Source: Bryobacterales bacterium F-183
Lineage (GTDB): Bacteria; Acidobacteriota; Terriglobia; Bryobacterales; Bryobacteraceae
DNA: 64,000 bases
Direction: 5' to 3'
NCBI GenBank assembly: GCA_016865505.2
Contig: AP025252.1
Span: 3,348,001-3,412,000, forward strand
The notes under the pieces are model-generated. The model saw nothing but the letters and a program-made list of their open reading frames with translations. It was not told where the DNA came from and did not search any database. Numbering within the stretch: position 1 is the stretch's first letter; each line of letters begins with the position of its first letter. This document shows positions 19,075 through 27,747 of this stretch, one piece after another. Made by a program: the position numbers and the translations under genes.

Positions 19075-19330
19075 CTCGATGCGCGCACCGCCGCGCTCTT
19101 CCTTGCAATGCCGATTTTCTGGAAGGGCACGCTCCAGCAATACGTCGGGCGCTTTCACCGTCTTCACGAAGGCAAGAAGGTCATTGAGGTGTACGAATAC
19201 GTTGACGCCGACGCCTTGATGCTCGCTCGCATGTGTGGCCGCCGCCCGAAAGCTACGCGGACGTGGGGAACAAGGTCCTATCGGATTCGCAGCGTCAGTT
19301 CGATCTGTACATCACGACTGAGAAGTAGTC
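19075..19330 (+). pseudogene. C-terminal remnant of a DEAD/DEAH-type helicase
   Basis: Directly after the toxin stop, one frame reads LFLAMPIFWKGTLQQYVGRF and then HRLHEGKKVIEVYEYVDADA, the motif V/VI region of large superfamily 2 helicases from restriction and conflict systems. Nothing of the ATP-binding half is present. After LARMCGRR the similarity ends; another frame continues with a protein-like stretch (PPPESYADVGNKVLSDSQRQ) up to a stop near 19330. This looks like the edge of a deletion. Confidence 0.7.
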
Positions 19331-19635
19331 GGCAACTTTCGCCCGCAGCGCCATACGCCACCAGCGCGACGACTGCGAAGTTGCCCAAATCACGCGGGCT
19401 TTCGCACCCAAACGCTAAGAACGCAACCCACGACAACACCATCTACCTGCCGCGCGCTTGACCGTTTATCTAATGCATCAGCGACAATGTCAGTTCAATC
19501 CCCTTCGCCATCTTGTTGAATCCTAGGAGCATCTGGACTGGGAAGCTCGGGTCAGCGGGTGGACATGGAGACTTGGTGGGACTGAAGTGTGACAAATTTC
19601 AAAAACTGTCCCACCCATAGTCCCACAAAACTAAA
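19331..19635. other. Non-coding junction next to tRNA-Leu, with short inverted repeats
   Basis: I find no gene here. GGTGGGAC at 19575-19582 is mirrored by GTCCCACC at 19608-19615, and GTGGGACT at 19576-19583 by AGTCCCAC at 19619-19626. Such repeats beside the 3' end of a tRNA could be relics of an integrase arm site, but no integrase gene and no copy of the tRNA 3' end were found. Confidence 0.35.
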
Positions 19636-19658
19636 GAAGCCCTTCGGCGGAGGGCTTC
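19636..19658 (-). terminator. Terminator of tRNA-Leu
   Basis: GAAGCCCT (19636-19643) and AGGGCTTC (19651-19658) form an 8-bp stem with a 7-nt loop. On the minus strand the stem is followed by TTTAGTTTT. It lies 27 bp after the tRNA 3' end. Confidence 0.75.
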
Positions 19659-19685
19659 AAAATCTCCGCAACTTATTGATTTTAT

Positions 19686-19772
19686 TGGTGCGGATGAGAG
19701 GACTTGAACCTCCACTCCCTTGCGAGAACTAGAACCTGAATCTAGCGCGTCTGCCAATTCCGCCACATCCGC
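19686..19772 (-). tRNA. tRNA-Leu(CAG)
   Basis: An 87-nt cloverleaf on the minus strand with acceptor GCGGATG pairing CATCCGC, a D-loop GGAATTGGCAGAC, an anticodon stem CTAGA/TCTAG around TTCAGGT (anticodon CAG), a long class II variable arm, a T-loop GTTCAAGTC and an encoded 3' CCA. Its 3' end points towards the decayed accessory patch. Confidence 0.95.
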
Positions 19773-19834
19773 ATGTGTTGGTGGGTGCGAACCTTTATTG
19801 TCTTTCACGCCCCTTACCGATGTCAACTTTTTGG

Positions 19835-22006
19835 CTAGCAATACCCGTCGTCTTCGACCCTTGCCGTAACAACTTCCCGATAGTGAACGCCTGAAGGTGC
19901 CCCGCTGCGTACCCGCTCGGACAAGGACGCCAGATCTCGATTTGCCTGCACCGATGCCGCCAGCCAATTCGGGACCCTCTCACCGGGAATAGGTCGGCTC
20001 ACAATGTACCCCTGAAACTGCGTAACCCCAAGCGCCTGCAATTCTTTCCACTGATTCTCGGACTCGACGCCCTCCGCAATGACTTCGAAGCTTAACGCGC
20101 GACCAACCATCACAATCGCCTGCACGATAGCGTGCGAGTCCCGATTCATGCGGTTGATGAACGTACGATCGATCTTGATAGTGTCCACCGGCAAATCCTG
20201 CAAGTACGACAACGACGAGAACCCCGTCCCAAAATCGTCAATCGAAATGCGGATGCCCCGCCGCCGCAGACCTTCGATCGCAGGGCTGATCCTCTGGTGA
20301 TCACCGGCAAACAGGCTTTCGGTCAACTCCAAATGCAGTCTCGATGGCGGCAGTTTGGACTCCCGCAGCGCGAACTCGACATCGTCAAACAGAGTACCCG
20401 ACAGGACCTGTACCGCCGAGATGTTCACGGCCACGGCTGGAGGCGACGGCACCCCGCTCCACTGCGCGGCAGCCCGACATGCCTCGACCAGTGCCCAACG
20501 TCCGATGCCGACAATATCGCCGGACCGTTCCGCCATCGGGATAAAGTCCAGTGGCGCAATCAATCCCAAATCGGGGTGGTGCCAGCGCAGCAAGGCTTCC
20601 ATCGTCTCGCAACGCCCGGTAAGCGTCGAAACGATCGGCTGAAAGTGCAAGGAAAGCTGCCCCGACGACACCGCATCGCGTAGCGCCTGCGCGACGATGT
20701 GGCGACTCGCCAGGTCGTCCGCCAAAGACTGCTCGAACATCCGTACCCGGTTGCGACCCTCCTGCTTGGCCGAATACATCGCGACGTCAGCCGCCCGGAT
20801 CAGGTCGTCATCGCTTCGCCCATGCTTGGGGAACATCGCGATGCCGACCGTACCGTCGATGCTGACTTCCTCAGCAGCGAGCGGAATCGGCAGCCAAAGG
20901 GCCGAACGCAGCCGGTTTGCAATTTCAATCGCCTCCGTCTCATCCTTTACCCGCGGCGCCATGACGACAAACTCGTCACCGCCCCAGCGCGCCAACTCCG
21001 CGTGCTCCGGCAGGTTCGACGCGAGCCTCCGCGCTACCTCGCGCAGTACCAGATCCCCCGCATCATGACCTCGAACATCGTTTACTTCCTTAAACCGGTC
21101 CAGATCGATGAACAGCACGGCCAGACGTTCGCCCGCCGCGCCAGCGCTCTTCGCACACGCCGTCAGGCGTGACGAAAACGTCGCCCGATTGCTCAACCCG
21201 GTCAGCGAATCCGTCGACGCCAAACGCGTCAACTCTTGCGCGTACCTCGACCGTTCGGCCACTTCCTTAACCAAGTCGCTCGTACGCTCGCGTATCCGCT
21301 GCTCCAGGTTCTGATTCGCGTTCTGCAGGTCCACTTGAGCCGCTGCAAGGTCCTGATAGGCCTGCTGCATCTGCGCAAGCAGCGTCTGCCGGGACTCCTG
21401 CGCGTGGATCGACCGCAGCACCGCCTCATGATTCACCCGAGCCGAATGCAGGATCATCAGCAGGTAACTCAATGTCAGAAACACCACGGCGGACCCGTTC
21501 TGCGTACGATCCGCCAACATATAAAGGATTGCCGGAGGCAGGGTCATCTGCGTCGCGTACCCCGCGGCCAGCCAGAAGGAACTCGCAAGTGTTGTGATCG
21601 CGCCGCTTGCGAGCGCGCACATCACCATCAGCACCAGCGCGCGTTGCTCTTCCGGAAACACGGGAAACAGCACCAGCGCCATCAACTCCCACGCCAGACC
21701 CTGCAGCAGTATCCCCGCGCCGAACCAGCGTATCCCCAGCACCCCGTTCGGATTGCCGCTACGCTCCCAGCGGCGGATGGCGGTGAGTCGCGCCAGGCAG
21801 ATCGCCATCATGACGCACCACCAGGCCCACATCTGGCCACCGTACTGTTGCGACGTGCCAACCAACAGCACCACGCAGGTACACACCACGGCCGTGAAGG
21901 CTACGCCAAGGCTGGCGTGCTCGTACAAGAGCCGGGCGCGTTCCTGATTCACGCGCTTGCCGTCGACGGATTCCTTTACAGGCCTCGTGGGTGTATTCGA
22001 AACCAC
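19835..22006 (-). CDS. Membrane diguanylate cyclase/phosphodiesterase (GGDEF-EAL)
   Basis: 723 residues from GTG 22006. About six hydrophobic helices fill the first 200 residues (ASLGVAFTAVVCTCVVLLVG onward), then a short coiled linker, a GGDEF domain with intact RWGGDEF and a DLDRFKEVNDVRGHDAGD metal loop, and an EAL domain with EALLRW, LTESL, DDFGTGFSSLSYL and AEGVE. Both catalytic signatures are intact, so it could make or break cyclic-di-GMP according to the membrane signal. It stands alone beside the tRNA. Confidence 0.95.
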   Translation of the reverse strand: MVSNTPTRPVKESVDGKRVNQERARLLYEHASLGVAFTAVVCTCVVLLVGTSQQYGGQMWAWWCVMMAICLARLTAIRRWERSGNPNGVLGIRWFGAGILLQGLAWELMALVLFPVFPEEQRALVLMVMCALASGAITTLASSFWLAAGYATQMTLPPAILYMLADRTQNGSAVVFLTLSYLLMILHSARVNHEAVLRSIHAQESRQTLLAQMQQAYQDLAAAQVDLQNANQNLEQRIRERTSDLVKEVAERSRYAQELTRLASTDSLTGLSNRATFSSRLTACAKSAGAAGERLAVLFIDLDRFKEVNDVRGHDAGDLVLREVARRLASNLPEHAELARWGGDEFVVMAPRVKDETEAIEIANRLRSALWLPIPLAAEEVSIDGTVGIAMFPKHGRSDDDLIRAADVAMYSAKQEGRNRVRMFEQSLADDLASRHIVAQALRDAVSSGQLSLHFQPIVSTLTGRCETMEALLRWHHPDLGLIAPLDFIPMAERSGDIVGIGRWALVEACRAAAQWSGVPSPPAVAVNISAVQVLSGTLFDDVEFALRESKLPPSRLHLELTESLFAGDHQRISPAIEGLRRRGIRISIDDFGTGFSSLSYLQDLPVDTIKIDRTFINRMNRDSHAIVQAIVMVGRALSFEVIAEGVESENQWKELQALGVTQFQGYIVSRPIPGERVPNWLAASVQANRDLASLSERVRSGAPSGVHYREVVTARVEDDGYC

Positions 22007-22088
22007 TTAACGCCATATCGGCCATCCACGCACGCTCTTTACATATTCATTCGAATGGTTTGGCTATACTTCTCTTCTACTTAGCGTC

Positions 22089-23030
22089 CTACTTGCCAAA
22101 CTCAGGGACATCTAACAGTCGAACCCCTGTCTGACCCACAATTCGGTACGCTTCGAGCAACGCCCCCGCTGCCGGAAGGTACGCCGGTGCATCCGCCTCG
22201 ATCAGCCGTTCAAACTCCGTCCGCACCGTTTCGATCTGAAACACCCCGCCTACTGTCCGCACCGGCACTGTCGATTCCGCCCCAAACACCACGTCCCGAA
22301 CCGCCCGTCCGTAACCCGCCAAGTGGCCCGCTGCCGCCTTCAGGATCTCCATTGCTACCAGATCTCCCTCGCGCGCCGCCTCGTCCACCTGCCGCGACAA
22401 CCCCGCGATCTGCTGCCGCGGAAATTCCGGGGTATAGAAACGATGCAACAGGTCATTGACATCGCTCGCCCCGGTCGCCGCCAGCAACTTGCTCCGCAGC
22501 GACGTCGCCGGACCCCAACCTTCTTCCATCCGCAGCGCCGCTCGCAATGCCTGACGAGCCAGATCAAACCCGCCACCCTCGTCGCCAAACACGTACCCCC
22601 AACCACCGGCGCGAATCGTCTTACCACTCGCATCCCGGCCAAACGCGATCGACCCCGTACCGCCGATCACCATCACGCCCGGCTCGCCACCCGTAGCCCC
22701 TACCAGCGCGATCTCCGCGTCATGTGTGACGTACTTCTCATCCGCCGTAAAGATCTCATCCAGCAAGTACGCCTTATCCTTCGCGCCGCCGCTAAATCCG
22801 GAACAGGCCCCCGCAAAATGCGGTACATCTTCTACAATCCCCGCCTGCGCCGCCGCCTGACGTACGCATCCGCCAATCGCATTCAGGAACTTCGTCCTCG
22901 CCTCAGGACCCGTCACGTGGTTGCAAGGTCCACCCCGCCCGTACCCGACAACCCGACCAGCGGCATCGCCGATCAACGCCGTCGTGCTCGACTGTCCGCC
23001 GTCGATGCCCAGATAAAATTGCTTGCTCAT
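22089..23030 (-). CDS. N-acetylglucosamine kinase-like, BadF/BadG ATPase family
   Basis: 313 residues. The N-terminal phosphate loop LGIDGGQSSTTALIGD, the VIGGTGSIAFG adenosine loop and the GWGYVFGDEGGGFDLARQA segment are those of the BadF/BadG/BcrA/BcrD family, here closest in layout to N-acetylglucosamine kinases of cell-wall recycling. The reaction would be ATP-dependent phosphorylation of an amino sugar in the cytoplasm. It overlaps the upstream membrane glycosyltransferase by 4 bp and is last in a four-gene leftward operon. Confidence 0.85.
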   Translation of the reverse strand: MSKQFYLGIDGGQSSTTALIGDAAGRVVGYGRGGPCNHVTGPEARTKFLNAIGGCVRQAAAQAGIVEDVPHFAGACSGFSGGAKDKAYLLDEIFTADEKYVTHDAEIALVGATGGEPGVMVIGGTGSIAFGRDASGKTIRAGGWGYVFGDEGGGFDLARQALRAALRMEEGWGPATSLRSKLLAATGASDVNDLLHRFYTPEFPRQQIAGLSRQVDEAAREGDLVAMEILKAAAGHLAGYGRAVRDVVFGAESTVPVRTVGGVFQIETVRTEFERLIEADAPAYLPAAGALLEAYRIVGQTGVRLLDVPEFGK

Positions 23031-25249
23031 CGTTGCAGAACCCTTTTGTACGGCTCGATCTCAAACAGCCACACGCCGCTCTCCTCGCCAATCAGCCGGA
23101 TGCCCCATTCCTTTTGGTTCTCGTACAAGTCTTTCCCGCCAAACTCATCGGCGCCGAACATCAGGTACTGCACGCCGCGATCCAACAACTCGCGTGTCAC
23201 CTCGCGCCGCATCCACACATTCGGCGGCTCCTGCGTCAGTTCCGGTTCGATGCCCGTATCCACCAACTTGCCATCCCCCGAATCGACGTACAGCTTCACC
23301 CGGCAGTGTGGACTATCCCAACTCGACTCCACACGGATCCTCGACAGCGCCTGCGGCCGTGCCAGATCCACATCCATGTACATCCCCGGCCGCGCTGTCT
23401 CCCAACTCCGCCATCGCGTCACCGGACTGTTGTCAAAGGCCATCTGTACATCCCAGGGATTTGGCTTCGCCATCAGACGCCACGCCGGATCGCGCGGAAC
23501 TTCCCGGTCGCCCTGATACAGCCGTACCTCGGTGACGTTCCACTGCTCTTCCACCACCTGCACCGCAAACGTCTGCTCCAGCCGGAACCGCTTCACCAGG
23601 CGATCCTGCGGAAACCGGAAGTTCCAATGCAGCTTCGGCCAGCGCGAATCGTCCGCGCCGATGTACAGGATGTCCTGCAGCTTCTCATTATTGGCGGATT
23701 GATACCCCACCAAAATCTCGCGGTCCGTGTAGGACTCGGCAAACCCGTTCACCCGCAACACCCGTGTACCCGGACGCATCTTCGCATCCGCCAGCATCGC
23801 CCGACGGTACCCATCGGACCGGCGCGTCAAATAGTCTTTCTCAGGCTCAATCCGCAGCGCCGCCTTCCACGGCACCCGCAGCAACCGCCAGCTTTGCTCC
23901 AAACTCGTCTTTGTGATCAGCCCCGGCGGCCAATTCGGCCAGGCCAACAGCGCATGGGCGACCATCAAACCCGCCAGTATCAGCCGTACCTCCAGCGCCA
24001 ACGCCATCGCCAGCGCAACAAACGGCAGCGCGGGAATCAAAAATCGCGTACCCACATTCATCGGGAAGGGAAGTGCCGCGAACAGCGCCGCGCCCAGCAG
24101 CCAACGTCCGGCCTGCCACCGCAATGCCAGTAACGCCACCGGAGCCAGCAGGAACAGGTATCCCAGCGCCCCACCGGTCTTCACGCCGCGAATCGTTACC
24201 TCCAACGGCAGTTCCCACCAATGCGGTACGTCATAATGCCGCAGCCATTCCGAATACAGCTTTTCAAACAGAATGTGGACATGCGGATTCGGAAAGTACT
24301 TGTTAAAGAACGGCGCCAGCGGATTGCCCAGCAGCACCGCATTGCGGATCATCCACGGCGCGCTCAGCACCAGCGTCATCCCCGCAAACACCGCTGCCGG
24401 ACGCCAATGCCGCCCCCGCAACAAGACCACCACAAATCCCCAAACCGCCAGCACCGCCGCCGTATACTTCGCCGCATATGTGAACCCGCCCAGCAGCCCA
24501 GCAGCGACAAGCAACCCCGTCGCACGTTCGCTGTTCCAGATGTACAGCAGATAGAAGAGGCCAAACCCGATCGCCGCCGTAGCCAGGTCAATGTATGCCG
24601 ACGTCCCGTCGATCCCCACCACCGGTGACGCGTACACAAAAAACGCCGCCGCCAGACCCTGTGCAGGCTTGCCGATCCGCCGCCCGAAGCACACCATCAA
24701 CCAGATCAAATCGAGAAAGAACGCCCAGTGCACCATCGCCGCTGCGGAATGCTTCCCCCACAGGTACGCACCCAGGTACAGCAACTCCACGCCTTGCGAC
24801 AACATGCCGTACATGCTCGCTTCCGGCGACACGAACCCCCGCGCGTTCGCGTACTTTCGGATCCATCCCAAGTGGTACGACGACCCGTCGGGGCTCCACT
24901 CTGGTGCCATCGCATTGGCCCAATACAGCACGGAGAAGGGCAGAAACAGCCCGAAAAACACGTACAGCGCAGATTTCGGGATTGCGTCAAAGCCAACGGC
25001 GACCGTCCATCTGTACTTCCAGGCGGCCCAGATCGCCACACCCAGCAACGCCAGCAGTACACCTCGCCGCATCATGTGTACGCTCGCCAGCGCAAAGAAC
25101 ACACCACTTACGACGGCCGACCCCAGCAGGAACGACATCGGCCAGCGCTCTTCGCGATACAGCGGCAACCGTGCCACCAACGGCATACCCGCCGCCGTAC
25201 ACAGCGCCACGACAAACAGAAAGCCAAACAGAATAGAAGCGGCTTGCAT
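23027..25249 (-). CDS. Polytopic membrane glycosyltransferase (GT39-like) with C-terminal carbohydrate-binding-like domain
   Basis: About 740 residues from ATG 25249. The first 450 residues contain ten or more hydrophobic helices, with a periplasmic-loop signature ANAMAPEWSPDGSSYHLGWI early on, as in polyprenyl-phosphate-sugar transferases of the GT-C fold. The last 200 residues are soluble and include AFDNSPVTRWRSWETARPGM and LSRIRVESSWDSPHCRVKLY, reminiscent of a discoidin (F5/8 type C) fold. It probably moves a lipid-linked sugar onto an acceptor at the periplasmic face. The acceptor is unknown. Confidence 0.7.
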   Translation of the reverse strand: MQAASILFGFLFVVALCTAAGMPLVARLPLYREERWPMSFLLGSAVVSGVFFALASVHMMRRGVLLALLGVAIWAAWKYRWTVAVGFDAIPKSALYVFFGLFLPFSVLYWANAMAPEWSPDGSSYHLGWIRKYANARGFVSPEASMYGMLSQGVELLYLGAYLWGKHSAAAMVHWAFFLDLIWLMVCFGRRIGKPAQGLAAAFFVYASPVVGIDGTSAYIDLATAAIGFGLFYLLYIWNSERATGLLVAAGLLGGFTYAAKYTAAVLAVWGFVVVLLRGRHWRPAAVFAGMTLVLSAPWMIRNAVLLGNPLAPFFNKYFPNPHVHILFEKLYSEWLRHYDVPHWWELPLEVTIRGVKTGGALGYLFLLAPVALLALRWQAGRWLLGAALFAALPFPMNVGTRFLIPALPFVALAMALALEVRLILAGLMVAHALLAWPNWPPGLITKTSLEQSWRLLRVPWKAALRIEPEKDYLTRRSDGYRRAMLADAKMRPGTRVLRVNGFAESYTDREILVGYQSANNEKLQDILYIGADDSRWPKLHWNFRFPQDRLVKRFRLEQTFAVQVVEEQWNVTEVRLYQGDREVPRDPAWRLMAKPNPWDVQMAFDNSPVTRWRSWETARPGMYMDVDLARPQALSRIRVESSWDSPHCRVKLYVDSGDGKLVDTGIEPELTQEPPNVWMRREVTRELLDRGVQYLMFGADEFGGKDLYENQKEWGIRLIGEESGVWLFEIEPYKRVLQR

Positions 25250-25250
25250 G

Positions 25251-25787
25251 TTACTGCACAAAGCCGATGGCGGTCAGAATAAACCCAAGCTCCGCGCCGT
25301 CCGTGGGGGACTTCCACGGTTTGTCCACCTCAACGGCAATATCGTTATCGCCCGCCTTCAGCAAGCCGACAGAAACATTCTTGGAAAAGCTATAGGCCCC
25401 CGGCTTCGCCTGCCGCTCCTCGCCAATCTTCTGCCCGTTCAGAAAGAACTGAAACGCCACAGGGCCCGTGTCCTTGAACGTAGCCTCCGCCACCGAATAC
25501 TCCACCAACACCACCGTATTCGGATCGCTCGCCACCGTATTCGTCAGAAAGATGCGTACCGTCGGCCGCTTGCCCGCCCATCGCCACGGGCCATTCGCGC
25601 CCTTCGGAATATCCTGCACGATGTAAGCATCCGTCTCGGCCTCGGACATCCGCAGCAATCGCTTCGCCGCCTTCGGAGCTTCGCCCGCCAACGCAGGCTG
25701 ACGTTGCACCGGCGGCGCGTATGCGTCAGGCATGGGTGTACAGCCACAAAGCGCCAGCAAAGCCGGCACCGCAACGAACCACCTCAT
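25251..25787 (-). CDS. Lipoprotein of unknown function
   Basis: 178 residues with a lipoprotein signal (MRWFVAVPALLALCGC, lipobox LCGC). The rest is a single domain of beta character (TVRIFLTNTVASDPNTVVLV, AFQFFLNGQKIGEE, DNDIAVEVDKPW). No known family comes to mind. It overlaps the deacetylase gene by 4 bp and stops 1 bp before the glycosyltransferase start, so it is cotranslated with them. Confidence 0.75.
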   Translation of the reverse strand: MRWFVAVPALLALCGCTPMPDAYAPPVQRQPALAGEAPKAAKRLLRMSEAETDAYIVQDIPKGANGPWRWAGKRPTVRIFLTNTVASDPNTVVLVEYSVAEATFKDTGPVAFQFFLNGQKIGEERQAKPGAYSFSKNVSVGLLKAGDNDIAVEVDKPWKSPTDGAELGFILTAIGFVQ

Positions 25788-26737
25788 AGCGCCAGCCCCA
25801 CCAATTCCTGTACGTGCGCCTTTACCCCTGCCGCCAATCCATTCAGGCTGTACCCGCCCTCTAGCAACGATACCAGCCTGCCACCGGCGTACTTCTCCGC
25901 AATCGTCAACATCACATGCGTCAGATCGCGAAAGTCGTCATCGGTCAGCCGAAAGCGCCCCAGCGGATCCCCGGCGCGAGAATCAAAACCCGCCGAAATC
26001 AGCACCAAATCGGGCTTGAACTCGCTCGCTGCTTTCTGCAGATCCTCATGAAACGCCCCAAAAACCTCTTGGCGACCCGCATCCGCCGCAAACGGACGAT
26101 TGATGATCTTGCCTTCGGCCTTGCCGTCCCCGCGCTCCGAACTGTCACCCGTTCCTGGATACCAGGGTGCCTGATGCGTACTAAAGAACAGCACGGACCC
26201 ATCGCGGTAAAACGCATCCTGCGTACCGTTGCCGTGGTGGACATCCCAATCGGCAATCAACACCCGCTCCGCGCCGTGCTTCTTCTGCGCGTACTTCGCG
26301 GCCACCGCCACGTTGTTGAAGATGCAAAAGCCCATGCCCCGGTTGGGCGATGCATGATGCCCCGGCGGACGCACCGCGCAAAACGCATTGTGGCAATCGC
26401 CATTGCGTTCGAAAACCCGATCCACCGCGTTCAGGACGCCGCCAACAGCCCGCAGTGCTACGTCCAGGCTGTTCTTGCACACTGTCGTATCGCCGGTCGA
26501 AAGCTCTTCCGCGCCCTCTAAAATTTCCTTGCGGGCCAGTTCGATGTACGCCCGCCCGTGTACCAGCGCCAGTTCGTCATCCGTCGCCACCCGAGGCTGG
26601 ATGCGCGGCATCCGATCCAGCAGTCCGGAATGAGAAAGAGCGAGCGTCACCGCGTCATAGCGGTCCGCTCGCTCAGGATGGCCGTGGCCTGTGTCGTGTT
26701 TTTTGTACAGCGGGTCGAGCAGAAGCGCCGTCTGCAT
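25784..26737 (-). CDS. Histone deacetylase-like amidohydrolase
   Basis: 317 residues, the normal size for bacterial HDAC-family enzymes (acetoin utilisation, acetylpolyamine amidohydrolase). It shows RPPGHHA, the zinc motif DWDVHHGNGTQ and SAGFDSRAGDPLG, with a late GGYSLNGLA. It removes acyl groups from lysine, polyamine or related amines with a zinc cofactor. It is first in a four-gene leftward operon with a lipoprotein, a membrane glycosyltransferase and a sugar kinase. Confidence 0.93.
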   Translation of the reverse strand: MQTALLLDPLYKKHDTGHGHPERADRYDAVTLALSHSGLLDRMPRIQPRVATDDELALVHGRAYIELARKEILEGAEELSTGDTTVCKNSLDVALRAVGGVLNAVDRVFERNGDCHNAFCAVRPPGHHASPNRGMGFCIFNNVAVAAKYAQKKHGAERVLIADWDVHHGNGTQDAFYRDGSVLFFSTHQAPWYPGTGDSSERGDGKAEGKIINRPFAADAGRQEVFGAFHEDLQKAASEFKPDLVLISAGFDSRAGDPLGRFRLTDDDFRDLTHVMLTIAEKYAGGRLVSLLEGGYSLNGLAAGVKAHVQELVGLAL

Positions 26738-26757
26738 GAACCCTCAGTTTACCGCCC

Positions 26758-27738
26758 TTACTCCTGCGGAGGCTTCGGCGCTCGCATCTTGAACTCGAAC
26801 CGCGCCGGACCTTCCTGGATCTTGTAATCGCCAGGCACCTCAAACAGCGTAATCGGCTGCTCGCCCCGCTGGATGTTCGTCAAACGATACGTCGTCTCGC
26901 CCATTCGAGGATCCGAATGCTTCGAATACACCAGCGCTTCGATCTCCTTCGAAAACCAGGTTTCGTCCACGATCTCAATTGGCCGTTCGTTCCCAATCGA
27001 ACCCGCCTCGATCGTGATGACATTCCGGGTACCCTCGGCTTCCACACCCTCGATCACCTTCTTGCCCAGGCTCTCCGTGCGGAAGTTATGCTTACCGTTG
27101 TCGCTGATGACCACGTTCGGTCCACCGGCCATCACCCGCGCAATTCCCGCACGGGCAAACCCGACATTCGGCCCCTCCGTCGCAGTACGTTCCACCACGA
27201 CGTCATGCGTCACCATCGGCGACCCCACTCGGTCGATCGTCGTCGCACCAGCCACCCGGCCCCGCGTCATGATCACCGTCCGCGAATTGGCGGACTCAAT
27301 CATCCGCACCTCGCCGCCCTCAATCGAAGGCATCTCATGCTTGAACGCTGTTTTATCCGGGTTCAGCGTGATGCTCACCTTCGCCACCGGGTCGTAAATC
27401 GACACCACTCGCGAATCGCTTCCGGCCACCGCGCCGACTCCCGCAAACGAATGCTCATTCCGCGTCCGGCCCTGCGAATCGCGATAGATATACGAACTCG
27501 TCTTCCGCGTAATCCTGTTGCCATCCGCCAGTGTCTGCGTACTTTCGTTCACGCCTTCCGCCGCATACGGCATGTTCTTTACAGAACGGGCCGGAAACGC
27601 AGGCTGAGCAGCCACAAACTCCGCCAGCATGGGAGGCGCAGGCGGAGCAGGAGGTGCAGGAGGCGCCGGCGGCGTCGGCTGACCCAGCGCCGCCATCACT
27701 GCAAACGGTGCAACAAGCAAACTCTTTCGCGTAATCAT
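26758..27738 (-). CDS. Secreted protein of unknown function with Pro-Ala repeat
   Basis: 326 residues. A signal peptide (SLLVAPFAVMAALGQ) is followed by a PPAPPAPPAPPAPP tract, then a domain of about 280 residues with strands such as YIYRDSQGRTRNEHSF and MTRGRVAGATTIDRVG. This type is common in acidobacterial genomes but has no assigned function. It follows the sigma/anti-sigma-like pair with 9 bp spacing, so it is a likely target or partner of that sigma factor in the envelope. Confidence 0.75.
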   Translation of the reverse strand: MITRKSLLVAPFAVMAALGQPTPPAPPAPPAPPAPPMLAEFVAAQPAFPARSVKNMPYAAEGVNESTQTLADGNRITRKTSSYIYRDSQGRTRNEHSFAGVGAVAGSDSRVVSIYDPVAKVSITLNPDKTAFKHEMPSIEGGEVRMIESANSRTVIMTRGRVAGATTIDRVGSPMVTHDVVVERTATEGPNVGFARAGIARVMAGGPNVVISDNGKHNFRTESLGKKVIEGVEAEGTRNVITIEAGSIGNERPIEIVDETWFSKEIEALVYSKHSDPRMGETTYRLTNIQRGEQPITLFEVPGDYKIQEGPARFEFKMRAPKPPQE

Positions 27739-27747
27739 AAGTACTCG

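Noticed and set aside
19331-19772. Direct repeat of the tRNA-Leu 3' end as attachment site
   Set aside because: I looked for a second copy of the tRNA 3' sequence within 16-19.7 kb and saw none; the partner site would be outside the window.
24591-26051. 486-codon frame on the + strand across the lipoprotein and glycosyltransferase genes
   Set aside because: The product is rich in Pro, Arg and Ser without domains and lies antisense to well-supported genes; it is typical of high-GC shadow frames.
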